Notes: generated by a model from the sequence alone, not told the origin. DNA of 64,000 nt from Sulfitobacter sediminilitoris (GCF_010667575.1 NZ_JAABNT010000003.1:186001-250000), one strand, 5' to 3'; shown: positions 39,994 to 49,688, counted from the first letter of the stretch. Translations and numbers: made by a program.

Positions 39994-41376
39994 CTATGTG
40001 GATTTGCGTTTGCGCACAGGCTGCGGTTTCACCCTTGCCTCGATCTCGTCGTACAGCTTGCCGACAATATCCTTGCCGGTCGCTTTCTCAATGCCCTCAA
40101 AGCCTGGGGACGAGTTCACCTCAAGCACCTTGGGGCCGGACTCTGAGCGCAAGAGGTCTACGCCTGCCTTGCCCAGACCAAAGGCGCGGGCGGCGCGGAC
40201 GGCGGTGTCACGCTCTTCCTTGGAAATGCGGACCACTTTGGCTGATCCACCCCGGTGCAGGTTCGAACGGAAATCTCCATCAGCTCCGGTGCGCTTCATG
40301 GCTGCGACGACTTTGCCTGCGATCACAAGGCAGCGGATGTCTTCGCCAGCGGCTTCCTTGACAAAGTCTTGCACCAGAAAGTTCGCTTTGAGGCCCCTGA
40401 AGGCATCGATCACGGACTCGGCTGCTTTCTTGGTCTCGGCCAGAACCACGCCTTTACCTTGGGTCGACTCCAGTAGCTTCACGATCAACGGGGCGGTGCC
40501 CACAAGGGCCATCAGGTTTGATGTGTCCTTGGGAGAGGCTGCAAATGCAGTGGTTGGCATCCCGATGCGCTTGGAGGCCAGTACTTGATGCGCATGCAGT
40601 TTGTCCCGGCTTGCGGTTATCCCGGCAGAACCGTTCACGCAGTAGGTGCCGATGGTTTCGAACTGGCGGATCACAGCGGTACCATATGGCGTGATCGAGG
40701 CGCCAATGCGGGGTATCACGGCATCATAGCGTGGCAGTCGCTTTCCATCATAATGAACTTCTGGCGCCATGGCATTGATAGCCATATAACAACGGGTTGT
40801 ATCGATGACTTCAACCGTGTGGCCGCGCGCCTCACCGACCTCAACCAACCGGCGGGTGGAATAATTGTCCTCCCGACTTAGCACTGCGATGCGCAACGCA
40901 CGCTTGGGGGCCACCCGGCGCACGCGGGCATCATGGTACACATCGTAGCTGAGTTCGGGCTGCAAACGCCGTTCTGTGGCGGAGATGGTTATATGATCGG
41001 CCAAGGCCTGACGGCCCAACAGCATCCGGCTGTTCATTCCAGCGCGATTGGTCAATGTGACCTCAATGGGCCAGCTTTGGCCATTCACGTCCAGCGTGGT
41101 TTGGATCACATAGCGCTGTTCGCTCTCGCCATTCGAAGAGGTTACCTCGCGACGGTCCACAAGCGGTGCAGAGCAGGTGATGGCAATGTCTTCGCGCCCG
41201 GCGATAGGATGCACGTTAAACCGCACTTTTGGTTTCGCCGCGGGGCCAAATGTTTCAATATCATGCGCGTGCAGCGCAGAGGTGCGCGCGCCCGTGTCGA
41301 CCTTGGCCCTGATCGCGGGCAATCCGAGTTCGGGCAGCGCCACCCATTCTTCCCAGCCAAATGTCAGTTCATCCAT
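39994..41376 (-). CDS. Fusion of retropepsin-like protease (DUF785/RimB type) and RimK ATP-grasp glutamate ligase
   Basis: 460 residues. Residues 1-150 form a retropepsin-like 'ATP-dependent zinc protease' domain with the catalytic triad [12 protein letters not shown] (Asp27) and [14 protein letters not shown] (the family's GxR close). Residues about 165-455 are a RimK-type ATP-grasp ligase with [50 protein letters not shown] and [24 protein letters not shown]. RimK adds glutamate residues to the C-terminus of ribosomal protein S6. The fused protease domain might trim or edit the tail. The fusion is read in one uninterrupted frame. Confidence 0.88.
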   Translation of the reverse strand: MDELTFGWEEWVALPELGLPAIRAKVDTGARTSALHAHDIETFGPAAKPKVRFNVHPIAGREDIAITCSAPLVDRREVTSSNGESEQRYVIQTTLDVNGQSWPIEVTLTNRAGMNSRMLLGRQALADHITISATERRLQPELSYDVYHDARVRRVAPKRALRIAVLSREDNYSTRRLVEVGEARGHTVEVIDTTRCYMAINAMAPEVHYDGKRLPRYDAVIPRIGASITPYGTAVIRQFETIGTYCVNGSAGITASRDKLHAHQVLASKRIGMPTTAFAASPKDTSNLMALVGTAPLIVKLLESTQGKGVVLAETKKAAESVIDAFRGLKANFLVQDFVKEAAGEDIRCLVIAGKVVAAMKRTGADGDFRSNLHRGGSAKVVRISKEERDTAVRAARAFGLGKAGVDLLRSESGPKVLEVNSSPGFEGIEKATGKDIVGKLYDEIEARVKPQPVRKRKST

Positions 41377-41439
41377 GTGCCGCACCCCTGTATTGGAAAA
41401 GATGGGGTAACAGGCGGGCCGGGCAAGCTCAACAGTGTG

Positions 41440-41766
41440 TTAATTGTCGTTGATATCGTGCGTGACAATTCTCGCACCGCTAGACTGTTTGCGGAAGGCT
41501 GCCTTGAGCACGATCCACGCGCCAAGCGACAGGATCGCAAAGACAGCCAGTAGAGCGGCAACATTTGTAACATCGAGAATCGCGACTTCATTAAAGGAAA
41601 TCACAGCACTGTCCGTTCTGGACATTATCGCCACGATACCTGCCATGATTACGGCGCCAATCGCGAAGCCCAGAAAAATGAAACCGGGGGCAAGCAGTTC
41701 GACCACGCCAAGCCCCAATGCGATGCAGATCCAGATCCACCAAAGCGACAGATAGTCTGCCATCAT
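41440..41766 (-). CDS. NfeD-like membrane protein (short form)
   Basis: 108 residues with three hydrophobic segments (about 8-24, 27-48 and 66-88) and the NfeD start YLSLWWIWICIALGLGVVELLAPGF. The C-terminal OB-fold domain of longer NfeD proteins is reduced to a short basic tail. NfeD proteins are almost always encoded next to SPFH proteins and work with them in membrane microdomains. The ATG overlaps the stop of the SPFH gene. Confidence 0.85.
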   Translation of the reverse strand: MMADYLSLWWIWICIALGLGVVELLAPGFIFLGFAIGAVIMAGIVAIMSRTDSAVISFNEVAILDVTNVAALLAVFAILSLGAWIVLKAAFRKQSSGARIVTHDINDN

Positions 41767-42656
41767 GTGCGTCCTTTCAGAAGTTTGAAGGCATCACCAA
41801 AGGCGGCAAGCGCCTCTGCCGGGACGATCACGGTCTGATTGCCCGCACCGCTGCTCATCGCACCTACGGCCTCGACCTGTTTCAGGGCGATTTGGTACTG
41901 TGCGGCCTCAAGGCCATTCTCATTGATCGCGGTGGCAACAACTTGCGTGGCATAGGCTTCCGCGTCGGCCAGCACACGGCGGGCCTTGGCGGTTTGCTCA
42001 GAGGCATAAAGTTCGGCGTCCGCGGCCAGTTCAACCGCGCGTTTCGAACCCTCAGCCTCTGTTACCTGCGCACGGCGGGCACGTTCTGCGTTCAACTGCT
42101 GCATCATGGCCGCGCGGGTTGCGGCATCAAGATTCACGTCCAGAATCTCGGCGCGTGTCACTTCGATACCCCAATCGTCCACCGCGTCTTCGACGCTGGA
42201 CTTGATCGTGGTAATCAATTGGCTGCGGTTGGCCTGCACTTCGTCAAGGTCCATCTTGCCGATCTCGGCACGCACGATACCAGCGACCGTTGTGGAAATC
42301 GCCGAATCCACATCGCGGATCCGGTAAACCGTCTTTTCTGGCTGGATGATACGGTAGAAGACGGACGTATCGACCTGAACCAGAACATTGTCGCGGGTGA
42401 TGGCGTCCTGACTGGCGGTGGGCAGCTGGCGTTCCAGAATGGAAATCCGGTGGGCCACCCGGTCGATGAAGGGGACAATCATATTGATACCCGGCCCCAA
42501 GACCGCCCGCAGGCGGCCAAAACGTTCGACGACATGTTGCTCAGACTGCGGTACGATCTTGACCGCCTTTACGATCAGGATCACCACGAGCGCCGCAAGC
42601 AGCAGCCAAGCAAGGTTGTTTTCCAATGCGTTCAGAAGGAGCGCTTCAATATCCAC
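41763..42656 (-). CDS. SPFH/Band 7 (stomatin, QmcA-type) protein
   Basis: 297 residues. An N-terminal membrane hairpin or span (about 13-32; LAWLLLAALVVILIVKAV) is followed by the SPFH domain (IVPQSEQHVVERFGRL, PFIDRVAHRISILE, DNVLVQVDTSVFYRI). A long helical tail (about 190-260; RAAMMQQLNAERARRAQVTE) drives oligomer rings. It forms membrane scaffolds and is linked with protease regulation (FtsH/HflKC-type). It is coupled to the downstream NfeD gene and divergent from tgt. Confidence 0.92.
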   Translation of the reverse strand: MDIEALLLNALENNLAWLLLAALVVILIVKAVKIVPQSEQHVVERFGRLRAVLGPGINMIVPFIDRVAHRISILERQLPTASQDAITRDNVLVQVDTSVFYRIIQPEKTVYRIRDVDSAISTTVAGIVRAEIGKMDLDEVQANRSQLITTIKSSVEDAVDDWGIEVTRAEILDVNLDAATRAAMMQQLNAERARRAQVTEAEGSKRAVELAADAELYASEQTAKARRVLADAEAYATQVVATAINENGLEAAQYQIALKQVEAVGAMSSGAGNQTVIVPAEALAAFGDAFKLLKGRT

Positions 42657-42769
42657 TATGTCTATCCCTTTTTGCCTTTATACCCCCAATATGTGGGTAT
42701 TTTGACAGCTAATTGCAAGTTTTCTCCCGCTGCGTTAGGGCCTCTGCAAGGCGAGACAAGGACATTATC

Positions 42770-43897
42770 GTGACGGGCATCACATTCGAGAAAACAGGTC
42801 AGGACGGCAAGGCACGAACCGGTGTGATCCACACCACGCGCGGCGACATTCGCACGCCTGCGTTCATGCCCGTGGGGACGGCGGCGACGGTGAAAGCCAT
42901 GATGCCCGACAGCGTGGCGGCCACCGGGGCGGATGTCCTTCTTGGCAATACCTATCACCTCATGCTGCGCCCGACAGCCGAGCGGATCGACCGTTTGGGC
43001 GGGCTGCACAAGTTTATGAACTGGGACAAACCTATTCTGACGGATTCAGGCGGGTTTCAGGTGATGAGCCTTGCGTCCCTGCGCAAGCTCACAGAACGCG
43101 GCGTGACCTTCAAAAGCCATATCGACGGCTCCAAGCACGAGATCACGCCGGAACGGTCGATGGAGATCCAGCGGCTTTTGGGCTCTGACATCGTGATGTG
43201 TTTTGACGAATGTCCCGCCTTGCCGGCGGACCGTAAGCGAATTGCCGAAAGCATGGAATTGTCCATGCGATGGGCCGCGCGATCAAAGGAAGCTTTCGGT
43301 GAGCGTCCCGGTCACGCGCTTTTTGGTATCCAGCAGGGTGGACTAGAAGAAGACCTGCGCCAGCAATCTGCAGAAGCGCTGCGCGAAATCGGCTTTGATG
43401 GCTATGCTGTAGGCGGTCTGGCTGTGGGAGAGGGGCAAGAGGCGATGTTCGGTTGTCTGGATTATGCCCCGGACCAGTTGCCCGAAGACAAACCCCGCTA
43501 CCTGATGGGCGTGGGCAAGCCCGACGATATTGTCGGCGCCGTGGCGCGGGGGATCGACATGATGGACTGCGTGCTGCCCTCACGCTCAGGCCGGACGGGG
43601 CAGGTGTTCACGCGGCTTGGCGTGCTGAACATCAAGAACGCCCGGCACATGGATGACCCGCGTCCCTTGGACGAACACTGTGGTTGTCCTGCCTGCAGGA
43701 ACTACTCGCGTGCCTACCTGCACCATGTTTTCCGCAGTCAGGAGATCATCAGCTCGATGCTGCTGACGTGGCATAATCTGCACTATTATCAGGACATCAT
43801 GGCTGGCATGCGGGACGCTATCACGGCGGGTACCTTTGCGGCGTGGCAGTCAGAATTTCACGCCACTCGGGCTCAGGGTGATGTCGATCCGGTCTAG
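42770..43897 (+). CDS. tgt: Queuine tRNA-ribosyltransferase
   Basis: 375 residues. Catalytic and substrate residues lie in [11 protein letters not shown] (nucleophile-region Asp), [30 protein letters not shown] and [16 protein letters not shown]. The zinc site is CGCPAC with a downstream Cys/His (YLHH). It exchanges guanine 34 for preQ1 in tRNAs with GUN anticodons; the tRNA-Asp(GTC) in this window would be one target. GTG 42770 is chosen: AAGGAC lies upstream and [10 protein letters not shown] is the usual N-terminus. Confidence 0.94.
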   Translation: MTGITFEKTGQDGKARTGVIHTTRGDIRTPAFMPVGTAATVKAMMPDSVAATGADVLLGNTYHLMLRPTAERIDRLGGLHKFMNWDKPILTDSGGFQVMSLASLRKLTERGVTFKSHIDGSKHEITPERSMEIQRLLGSDIVMCFDECPALPADRKRIAESMELSMRWAARSKEAFGERPGHALFGIQQGGLEEDLRQQSAEALREIGFDGYAVGGLAVGEGQEAMFGCLDYAPDQLPEDKPRYLMGVGKPDDIVGAVARGIDMMDCVLPSRSGRTGQVFTRLGVLNIKNARHMDDPRPLDEHCGCPACRNYSRAYLHHVFRSQEIISSMLLTWHNLHYYQDIMAGMRDAITAGTFAAWQSEFHATRAQGDVDPV

Positions 43898-43906
43898 GGC
43901 CAATGC

Positions 43907-44794
43907 TTAAACGTATTGACTGATTTTCCGGCGCAGACGCCCGGACTGAGACCAATCCGACCGGCCCAAGTGCCTCGCGCGCAAGTGATCTGCCTGATCG
44001 CCAAGATGATCGTCAAACCATAACGCAAGCGCCTGACGGTGCAGCATAAGGTTTCGGCTGGCTGTGAATGTCACCTTGCAGCCGCCCTTGTCCCGCGGCG
44101 TTATTTCGATCTCGTAGGTGCCTTCAACAAGGCTGCGGTTCTTCGGGTCAACCTCACCTACGTGGTGATACTTTGCGAAATGCGGCGCGTCTTTCTTGAG
44201 ATAGGTCATGGTCTGATGTTCATAGACTGATCCCCCGTGCGTGTACTGTACCGCATAGCTGTCAGGTTCATCCGGATCAGGTTCAAGCATGTAAAGCATG
44301 CTGTCCCAATGATCCGCGATGGGGGCTTCACCGGGCACGAGTTCGGTCCATAGTTCTTGCGCAGATTTGGGCGAGACAAAGCTGCGTTTGGATCTGTAAT
44401 CCACCCAGATGCGGAACCGGTCCAAAACTTCACCATAGATGACTGAAAAAATCATGACTGTCAGAATGAAAGGCCAGAATGACCCGATAAGCGGAACTTC
44501 ATAAGCCGCTGGAAACACCACACTCATGGACGCACTCGCAAACGTAACAAGGCCAGTCAGTTCAATCATCATACGCCAGTTCGGCAAAAGCAAAATCAAC
44601 AAGGCACTCACGGCAAAAATGCATGTCGCAACAACCAAAGATGTCAAAACAAGCGTCGTGACCAGGATCCACGTCGGGTAAGTGCCAAGTACCCCAAGAC
44701 CGCCCATGTCGAGCACCATCATCATCAGGGCAAGTGTGCCAAAGAAGCTCCCAAAAAGCAGGCGACGGCGTTGACGGTATATCAGGCGCAGCAT
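43907..44794 (-). CDS. Unknown four-span membrane protein with soluble C-terminal domain
   Basis: 295 residues. There are four hydrophobic segments (about 14-34, 42-66, 74-95 and 100-118), a basic junction (RFRIWVDYRSKR), and a soluble alpha/beta domain (about 140-295). That domain contains SYAVQYTHGGSVYEHQTMTYL and TYEIEITPRDKGGCKVTFTASRN. The strand-rich C-terminal part is faintly like an START/SRPBCC fold, but I cannot assign it. Convergent with tgt and divergent from the OYE gene. Function unknown. Confidence 0.75.
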   Translation of the reverse strand: MLRLIYRQRRRLLFGSFFGTLALMMMVLDMGGLGVLGTYPTWILVTTLVLTSLVVATCIFAVSALLILLLPNWRMMIELTGLVTFASASMSVVFPAAYEVPLIGSFWPFILTVMIFSVIYGEVLDRFRIWVDYRSKRSFVSPKSAQELWTELVPGEAPIADHWDSMLYMLEPDPDEPDSYAVQYTHGGSVYEHQTMTYLKKDAPHFAKYHHVGEVDPKNRSLVEGTYEIEITPRDKGGCKVTFTASRNLMLHRQALALWFDDHLGDQADHLRARHLGRSDWSQSGRLRRKISQYV

Positions 44795-44979
44795 CGGACG
44801 TCCTTTCGCTGATTTTGCGCCATGGGCTAAAGCGGAAATTCGGCATCATTAAGGAGGGGGATTGGCCATTTCGGGAAAGGGCGCTGCCTGCCTTTGCGGC
44901 AATCAAGCTTGTACCCTGTCATCGAAGTGTTAGCTCAGACCCAGACCCTGCTGTCACATCCATTGAAAGGCGATGCGCG

Positions 44980-46065
44980 ATGACCGAGAAACTGTTTACC
45001 CCCATCAAACTGGGGGCCATTGAAGCGGCAAACCGCGTCGCCATGGCCCCGCTAACCCGCAATCGCGCCGATAATGACACCGCAGAGGTGGCAGAGATGC
45101 ATGTCGAATATTATCGGCAGCGTGCGGGTGCGGGCCTTATCATTTCCGAAGCCTCACAGATCAGTGCAGAGGGTAAGGGATACATTCAGACACCCGGCAT
45201 CTACACCGAAGGGCAGGTGCGCGCATGGCGCAAGGTGACGGATGCGGTTCATGCCGAAGGCGGCAAGATCGTGATCCAGCTTTGGCATGTGGGCCGGATC
45301 AGTCACACATCGTTGCAGCCAGACGGGCAGGCACCGGTTGCCCCTTCAGCGTTGAATGCTGGCGTCAAAACGTTCACGGCCAATGGGTTCGAAGAAACGT
45401 CAGACCCGCGCGCGCTTGATACATCGGAAATGGACCGGATCGTCTATGACTTCGCGCATGCGGCGGAAATGGCGATACGAGCGGGGTTTGACGGTGTCGA
45501 GGTACATGCCGCAAACGGGTATTTACTGGATCAGTTTCTCAAGACCGGATCAAACAAGCGCGACGACGAATATGGCGGCAGCCTTGAAAATCGCGCCCGG
45601 CTGCTGATGCAGGTCATGGGCGCGGTGACCAAGGCGATTGGTGGCGACCGCACGGGGATCCGTCTGTCTCCGTTCTCGCCTGCGAACGGCATCAGCGATG
45701 ACGATCCTCAGGAAACCTTTGAATACGTCATCGAACATCTCAATCAGTTCAACCTTGCCTATCTTCACATGGTCGAGGGCGCGACAGGCGGTTCAAGAGA
45801 GCTGGCCGAGGGCCAAAGCATTGACGCGCTGCGGCAGATCTTTGACGGCCCATACATTGCCAACAACGGCTATGACCGCGATATGGCGCTCCGGGCTGTG
45901 GCGACGGGCCACGCTGACATGATCGCCATTGGTCGACCGTTCATCGCCAATCCTGATCTTGTGGAACGATACAAGCAAAATGCGCCGCTGAACGAGGGCG
46001 ATCGCAATACATACTACGGCGGCGCGCGGTCCGGTTATACCGATTACCCGACACTCGCTGAATGA
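44980..46065 (+). CDS. Old yellow enzyme-type FMN ene-reductase (NemA/alkene reductase)
   Basis: 361-residue TIM-barrel flavoprotein. It has FTPIKLGAIEAANRVAMAPLTRNRA (FMN-binding Thr), IQLWHVGRISH (substrate His), FDGVEVHAANGYLLDQFL, GSLENRARL, and C-terminal IAIGRPFIANPDL. It reduces activated C=C bonds, nitrate esters or nitroaromatics with NAD(P)H. The frame is open from 44734, but MTEKLFTPIKLG at ATG 44980 is the family start, with GAAAGG upstream. Confidence 0.92.
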   Translation: MTEKLFTPIKLGAIEAANRVAMAPLTRNRADNDTAEVAEMHVEYYRQRAGAGLIISEASQISAEGKGYIQTPGIYTEGQVRAWRKVTDAVHAEGGKIVIQLWHVGRISHTSLQPDGQAPVAPSALNAGVKTFTANGFEETSDPRALDTSEMDRIVYDFAHAAEMAIRAGFDGVEVHAANGYLLDQFLKTGSNKRDDEYGGSLENRARLLMQVMGAVTKAIGGDRTGIRLSPFSPANGISDDDPQETFEYVIEHLNQFNLAYLHMVEGATGGSRELAEGQSIDALRQIFDGPYIANNGYDRDMALRAVATGHADMIAIGRPFIANPDLVERYKQNAPLNEGDRNTYYGGARSGYTDYPTLAE

Positions 46066-46229
46066 ACACAACGGCCCGGTGTGGCGTTCTGCCGCTTTCC
46101 TGAGACAAGCTTTGTGGAAACCGTTGCAAAGCCTCGCTCACCGTTCGTTTTTCATTCAAACGAGAGCAAAAGTCTGGTTGCCTCCGGGCCTCCGCCAAGC
46201 GAAGATGCCATCAAAGCCCGCTTAAGGGA

Positions 46230-46258
46230 TTGAAACAGGTTGGTCAGTGACACATATC
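46230..46258 (+). promoter_or_regulatory. Candidate promoter of lon
   Basis: TTGAAA (46230-46235), 17 bases, CATATC (46253-46258). The -35 is good and the -10 is moderate. It is about 75 bases before the lon ATG. A heat-shock (sigma32) promoter would be expected for lon, but I see no CCCCAT-type -10. Confidence 0.35.
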
Positions 46259-46332
46259 TGACCCAGAACAGGAGACGGCATTGGTTGCCTCGAAAGGGAC
46301 CGGAACTGTCTTGCTAATGTAAGGAATTGAGC

Positions 46333-48744
46333 ATGTTAGAACCTTTGAACGCGTCCTATCCGGTCTTGCCGCTGCGGGATATTGTGGTTTTCCCCCACAT
46401 GATCGTGCCGCTGTTTGTCGGACGCGAAAAGTCTGTCCGCGCCCTCGAAGAGGTGATGGCGGATGACAAACAAATCCTTCTTTCCAGTCAGGTCGATCCC
46501 GGCGAGGATGATCCGACAGTCGAAGGGATTTTCAAGGCCGGTGTCCTCGCGAACGTCCTGCAGCTGCTGAAACTGCCCGACGGTACTGTGAAAGTACTGG
46601 TCGAGGGGCAGGCGCGCGTGCGCATCACCGACTACCTTGAGAACGAAAATTTCTTTGAAGCCCGTGCCGAATATCTCACTGAGATGCCCGGCGATGCGGC
46701 CACCACTCAGGCGTTGCTGCGCTCTGTCGCGGATGAGTTCGAACGCTATGCGAAGGTCAAGAAGAACGTCCCGGACGAGGCGTTGGCGGCGGTCGGTGAA
46801 ACGACAGAGGCTGCCCGTCTGGCTGACCTTGTCGCCGGCCATCTGGGTATCGAAGTAGATCAGAAACAAGACTTGCTTGAGACGCTCAGCGTGTCCGAGC
46901 GGCTTGAGAAAGTCTATGGTCTGATGCAGGGCGAACTGTCCGTGCTGCAGGTCGAGAAAAAGATCAAGACCCGCGTGAAGTCCCAGATGGAGCGGACCCA
47001 GCGCGAGTATTATCTCAACGAACAGATGAAGGCGATTCAGCAAGAGCTGGGCGATGGTGAAGACGGCAAGAACGAAGTTGCCGAACTTGAAGAGAAAATC
47101 GCCGAGACCAAACTGAGCAAGGAAGCCAAGGAAAAGGCCGAAGCCGAACTGAAGAAGCTCAAGAACATGAGCCCGATGTCGGCCGAAGCCACCGTTGTGC
47201 GTAACTACCTTGACTGGATGCTGTCGATCCCGTGGGGCAAGAAGTCCCGCGTGAAGAAGAACCTCGCCAAGGCGCAGGAGATTTTGGACGATGATCACTT
47301 CGGCCTTGAAAAGGTAAAGGAGCGGATTGTTGAATATCTTGCGGTGCAGCAGCGTTCTTCCAAGCTGAAAGGCCCGATCATGTGCCTTGTTGGCCCTCCC
47401 GGGGTTGGTAAAACATCGCTTGGTAAATCTGTGGCCAAGGCAACGGGACGTGAGTTCATCCGCATCTCCCTTGGCGGCGTGCGCGATGAGAGCGAGATCC
47501 GCGGCCACCGCCGGACCTACATTGGCTCCATGCCCGGCAAGATCATTCAGGCGCTGAAAAAGGCGAAAACCACGAATCCGCTCATCCTGCTCGATGAAAT
47601 CGACAAGATGGGGCAGGACTTCCGGGGTGATCCGGCATCGGCAATGCTGGAAGTGCTTGATCCGGAACAGAACTCCACCTTTGTGGATCACTATCTCGAG
47701 GTCGAGTACGACCTCAGCAACGTGATGTTCCTGACCACGTCGAACAGCTACAACATGCCGGGGCCATTGCTTGACCGGATGGAGATCATCCCGCTGTCGG
47801 GCTACACCGAGGACGAAAAGCTGGAGATTGCCAAGCAGCATTTGGTGACCAAGCAGGTCAAGAACCACGGTCTGAAGGAAAAAGAGTTCAAGATCGAGGA
47901 CTCTGCAATCCTTGGTATCATTCGCTACTATACCCGCGAGGCGGGTGTGCGGAACCTTGAGCGTGAAATCGCCAAGGTGGCGCGCAAGTCCCTGACGAAG
48001 ATCATCAAGAAGGAAGCCGATCGCGTTGTCGTGACCGAAGACAACCTTGATGAATTCCTTGGCGTGCGCAAGCACCGCTATGGCCTGGCCGAAAAAGAGG
48101 ATCAGATCGGTGTTGTCACCGGGTTGGCCTACACCTCGGTCGGAGGCGAGCTTTTGCAGATCGAGGCGCTGCGCCTGCCGGGCAAGGGCCGGATGAAGAC
48201 CACTGGTAAGCTGGGCGATGTGATGAAGGAATCCATCGACGCGGCAAGCTCTTACGTGCGCTCGATCAGCCCGAAGATCGGGGTGAAGCCGCCGAAGTTC
48301 GACACGCTGGACATCCACGTGCACGTGCCTGATGGCGCAACGCCGAAAGATGGTCCTTCTGCTGGTCTGGCGATGGTGACATCGATCGTCTCCGTGCTGA
48401 CGCAGATCCCCGTGCGTAAAGACATCGCCATGACGGGCGAAGTTTCGCTGCGCGGAAATGCGATGCCGATTGGCGGGTTGAAAGAAAAGCTGCTTGCAGC
48501 CCTGCGCGGCGGTATCACCACAGTTTTGATCCCGCAGGAGAACGAAAAGGACCTGCCGGACATTCCGGACAACGTGAAAGAGGGGTTGACGATCATCCCG
48601 GTCGATCACGTTTCTGAGGTGCTTAAACACGCGTTGGTTCGCAAACCTGAAGCCATCGAATGGGATCAGGAAGCCGAGGACGCAGCGGCTGCAGCAGCAC
48701 TCGCCGGAAAGTCATCTGGCGGCGACACGGCCACCGCGCATTAA
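46333..48744 (+). CDS. lon: ATP-dependent protease Lon
   Basis: 803 residues, full length for bacterial LonA. The N-terminal substrate-binding domain (about 10-205; YPVLPLRDIVVFPHMIVPLFVGR) is followed by a coiled-coil linker. The AAA+ module has Walker A GPPGVGKTSLGKS and Walker B ILLDEIDKM. The C-terminal Ser-Lys protease domain has the catalytic Ser in PKDGPSAGLAM and Lys in IGGLKEKLLAALRGG. It degrades misfolded and regulatory proteins in the cytosol. ATG 46333 follows AAGGAATTGAGC. A strong terminator follows. Confidence 0.97.
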   Translation: MLEPLNASYPVLPLRDIVVFPHMIVPLFVGREKSVRALEEVMADDKQILLSSQVDPGEDDPTVEGIFKAGVLANVLQLLKLPDGTVKVLVEGQARVRITDYLENENFFEARAEYLTEMPGDAATTQALLRSVADEFERYAKVKKNVPDEALAAVGETTEAARLADLVAGHLGIEVDQKQDLLETLSVSERLEKVYGLMQGELSVLQVEKKIKTRVKSQMERTQREYYLNEQMKAIQQELGDGEDGKNEVAELEEKIAETKLSKEAKEKAEAELKKLKNMSPMSAEATVVRNYLDWMLSIPWGKKSRVKKNLAKAQEILDDDHFGLEKVKERIVEYLAVQQRSSKLKGPIMCLVGPPGVGKTSLGKSVAKATGREFIRISLGGVRDESEIRGHRRTYIGSMPGKIIQALKKAKTTNPLILLDEIDKMGQDFRGDPASAMLEVLDPEQNSTFVDHYLEVEYDLSNVMFLTTSNSYNMPGPLLDRMEIIPLSGYTEDEKLEIAKQHLVTKQVKNHGLKEKEFKIEDSAILGIIRYYTREAGVRNLEREIAKVARKSLTKIIKKEADRVVVTEDNLDEFLGVRKHRYGLAEKEDQIGVVTGLAYTSVGGELLQIEALRLPGKGRMKTTGKLGDVMKESIDAASSYVRSISPKIGVKPPKFDTLDIHVHVPDGATPKDGPSAGLAMVTSIVSVLTQIPVRKDIAMTGEVSLRGNAMPIGGLKEKLLAALRGGITTVLIPQENEKDLPDIPDNVKEGLTIIPVDHVSEVLKHALVRKPEAIEWDQEAEDAAAAAALAGKSSGGDTATAH

Positions 48745-48770
48745 GAGCGGACAGGATCCAGAAAAAATGA

Positions 48771-48803
48771 AGCGCCCCGCGTCGAACGCGGGGCGCTTTT
48801 TTT
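48771..48803 (+). terminator. Intrinsic terminator after lon
   Basis: AGCGCCCCGCGT (48771-48782) pairs perfectly with ACGCGGGGCGCT (48786-48797) around CGA, then TTTTTT. Twelve-base-pair stem. Confidence 0.92.
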
Positions 48804-48845
48804 ATGGTAGGTCGTTGCCGCTGATTTGTTTTGATCATGGATCAG

Positions 48846-49023
48846 CTAAGCAGGCGGCATCATCAGCACGGCGTCAGAGCTGCGAATGATCGCCCCCGCG
48901 ACGATGACTGCCGGATCAATCATCGGGTAGGATACTGAACTGAAAAAGCGGATCCACCACCGACAGTGCAGCTGGAAAAGCTACCAGAATCGCAGTCCAT
49001 TTCTTGTCGATCTTCCCAGTCAT
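48846..49023 (-). pseudogene. Possible small membrane-protein gene with one frameshift
   Basis: On the minus strand ATG 49023 gives MTGKIDKKWTAILVAFPAAL and continues to DPLFQF before stopping early. The adjacent frame continues in a similar style (SYPMIDPAVIVAGAIIRSSD...) to a stop at 48846. The span of 178 bases is one more than a multiple of three, so a single indel in a run of Ts would restore a protein of about 58-59 residues. No strong ribosome binding site is seen. It is the only coding-like signal in the 390-base lon-HU gap. Confidence 0.35.
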
Positions 49024-49134
49024 CCGCCTGCTTTAAAATGGTTCAGATGCGCCAAGAGGCAAGCAAAGCTAGATATTTGCGCAGTTCTCAGCTAACATGC
49101 GGCCAGGCAAGAAACAAAAAAGAGCGAGAAATCC

Positions 49135-49617
49135 GTGAGCACAGCAACATCGAAAGCTGCCAAAACCAAGACGGCCAGCAAAAGTAGTAAAGCCCCGAAA
49201 ACAGAAACAAAACCAACGAGATCAGTGTCAAAGGTTGCCGCAGTAAACCCGGCACCAACAGCTATGGTAACAGGGAAAGCGCCTGCGCCAGCAAAAGCCG
49301 CGTCACCGACTGTGGTCGACGCCCCGCAAGCGGTGATCCTGGGGCCAGTCATGCGCAAAAAAGAACTAATTGAGACGGTCGTGACTCGCTCTGGCATGAA
49401 AAAGAAAGACGTCAAGCCGGTTGTTGAAACGTTGTTGGCGGTCATGGGCGACGCGCTGAGCGACAATCGTGAACTGAACCTGCCACCGTTTGGCCAGTTG
49501 AAAGTCCGCAAGGAAAAGCAGCTTCGCAATGGACGCATGGTGGTGGCGAAGATCCGCCAAACCAAGCCACCTGCACAGACTGATGTGCTCAAGGCAGTGG
49601 ACACCGACAAGTCATAA
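49135..49617 (+). CDS. HU/IHF-like DNA-binding protein with long basic N-terminal tail
   Basis: 160 residues from GTG 49135 (GAGCGAGAAATCC upstream). Residues 1-70 are a low-complexity tail of Ala, Lys, Thr, Pro and Ser (for example KAAKTKTASKSSKAPKTETK), like eukaryotic histone H1 tails. Residues about 72-150 form an HU-type domain (MRKKELIETVVTRSGMKKKDV, LNLPPFGQLKV and a basic arm NGRMVVAKIRQTKPP). The fold is recognisable though divergent from canonical HU. It probably packages DNA, with the tail binding non-specifically. Confidence 0.8.
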   Translation: MSTATSKAAKTKTASKSSKAPKTETKPTRSVSKVAAVNPAPTAMVTGKAPAPAKAASPTVVDAPQAVILGPVMRKKELIETVVTRSGMKKKDVKPVVETLLAVMGDALSDNRELNLPPFGQLKVRKEKQLRNGRMVVAKIRQTKPPAQTDVLKAVDTDKS

Positions 49618-49647
49618 CCCCATCAGCCACCTGAATTCCTCTGCACC

Positions 49648-49669
49648 TCTTGCGCGCAGCGGCGCAAGA
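49648..49669 (+). terminator. Hairpin after the HU-like gene
   Basis: TCTTGCGC (49648-49655) pairs with GCGCAAGA (49662-49669) around six bases. Perfect eight-base-pair stem without a T-run; possibly a weak terminator or a leader for the tRNA-Val transcript. Confidence 0.4.
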
Positions 49670-49688
49670 CGGTAATTGGCCTGCCAAC

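Noticed and set aside
46336..48630. 764-residue open frame antisense to lon
   Set aside because: It is the reverse shadow of a fully conserved Lon reading frame; the composition is rich in His, Arg and Leu as expected for an antisense frame, and there is no ribosome binding site.
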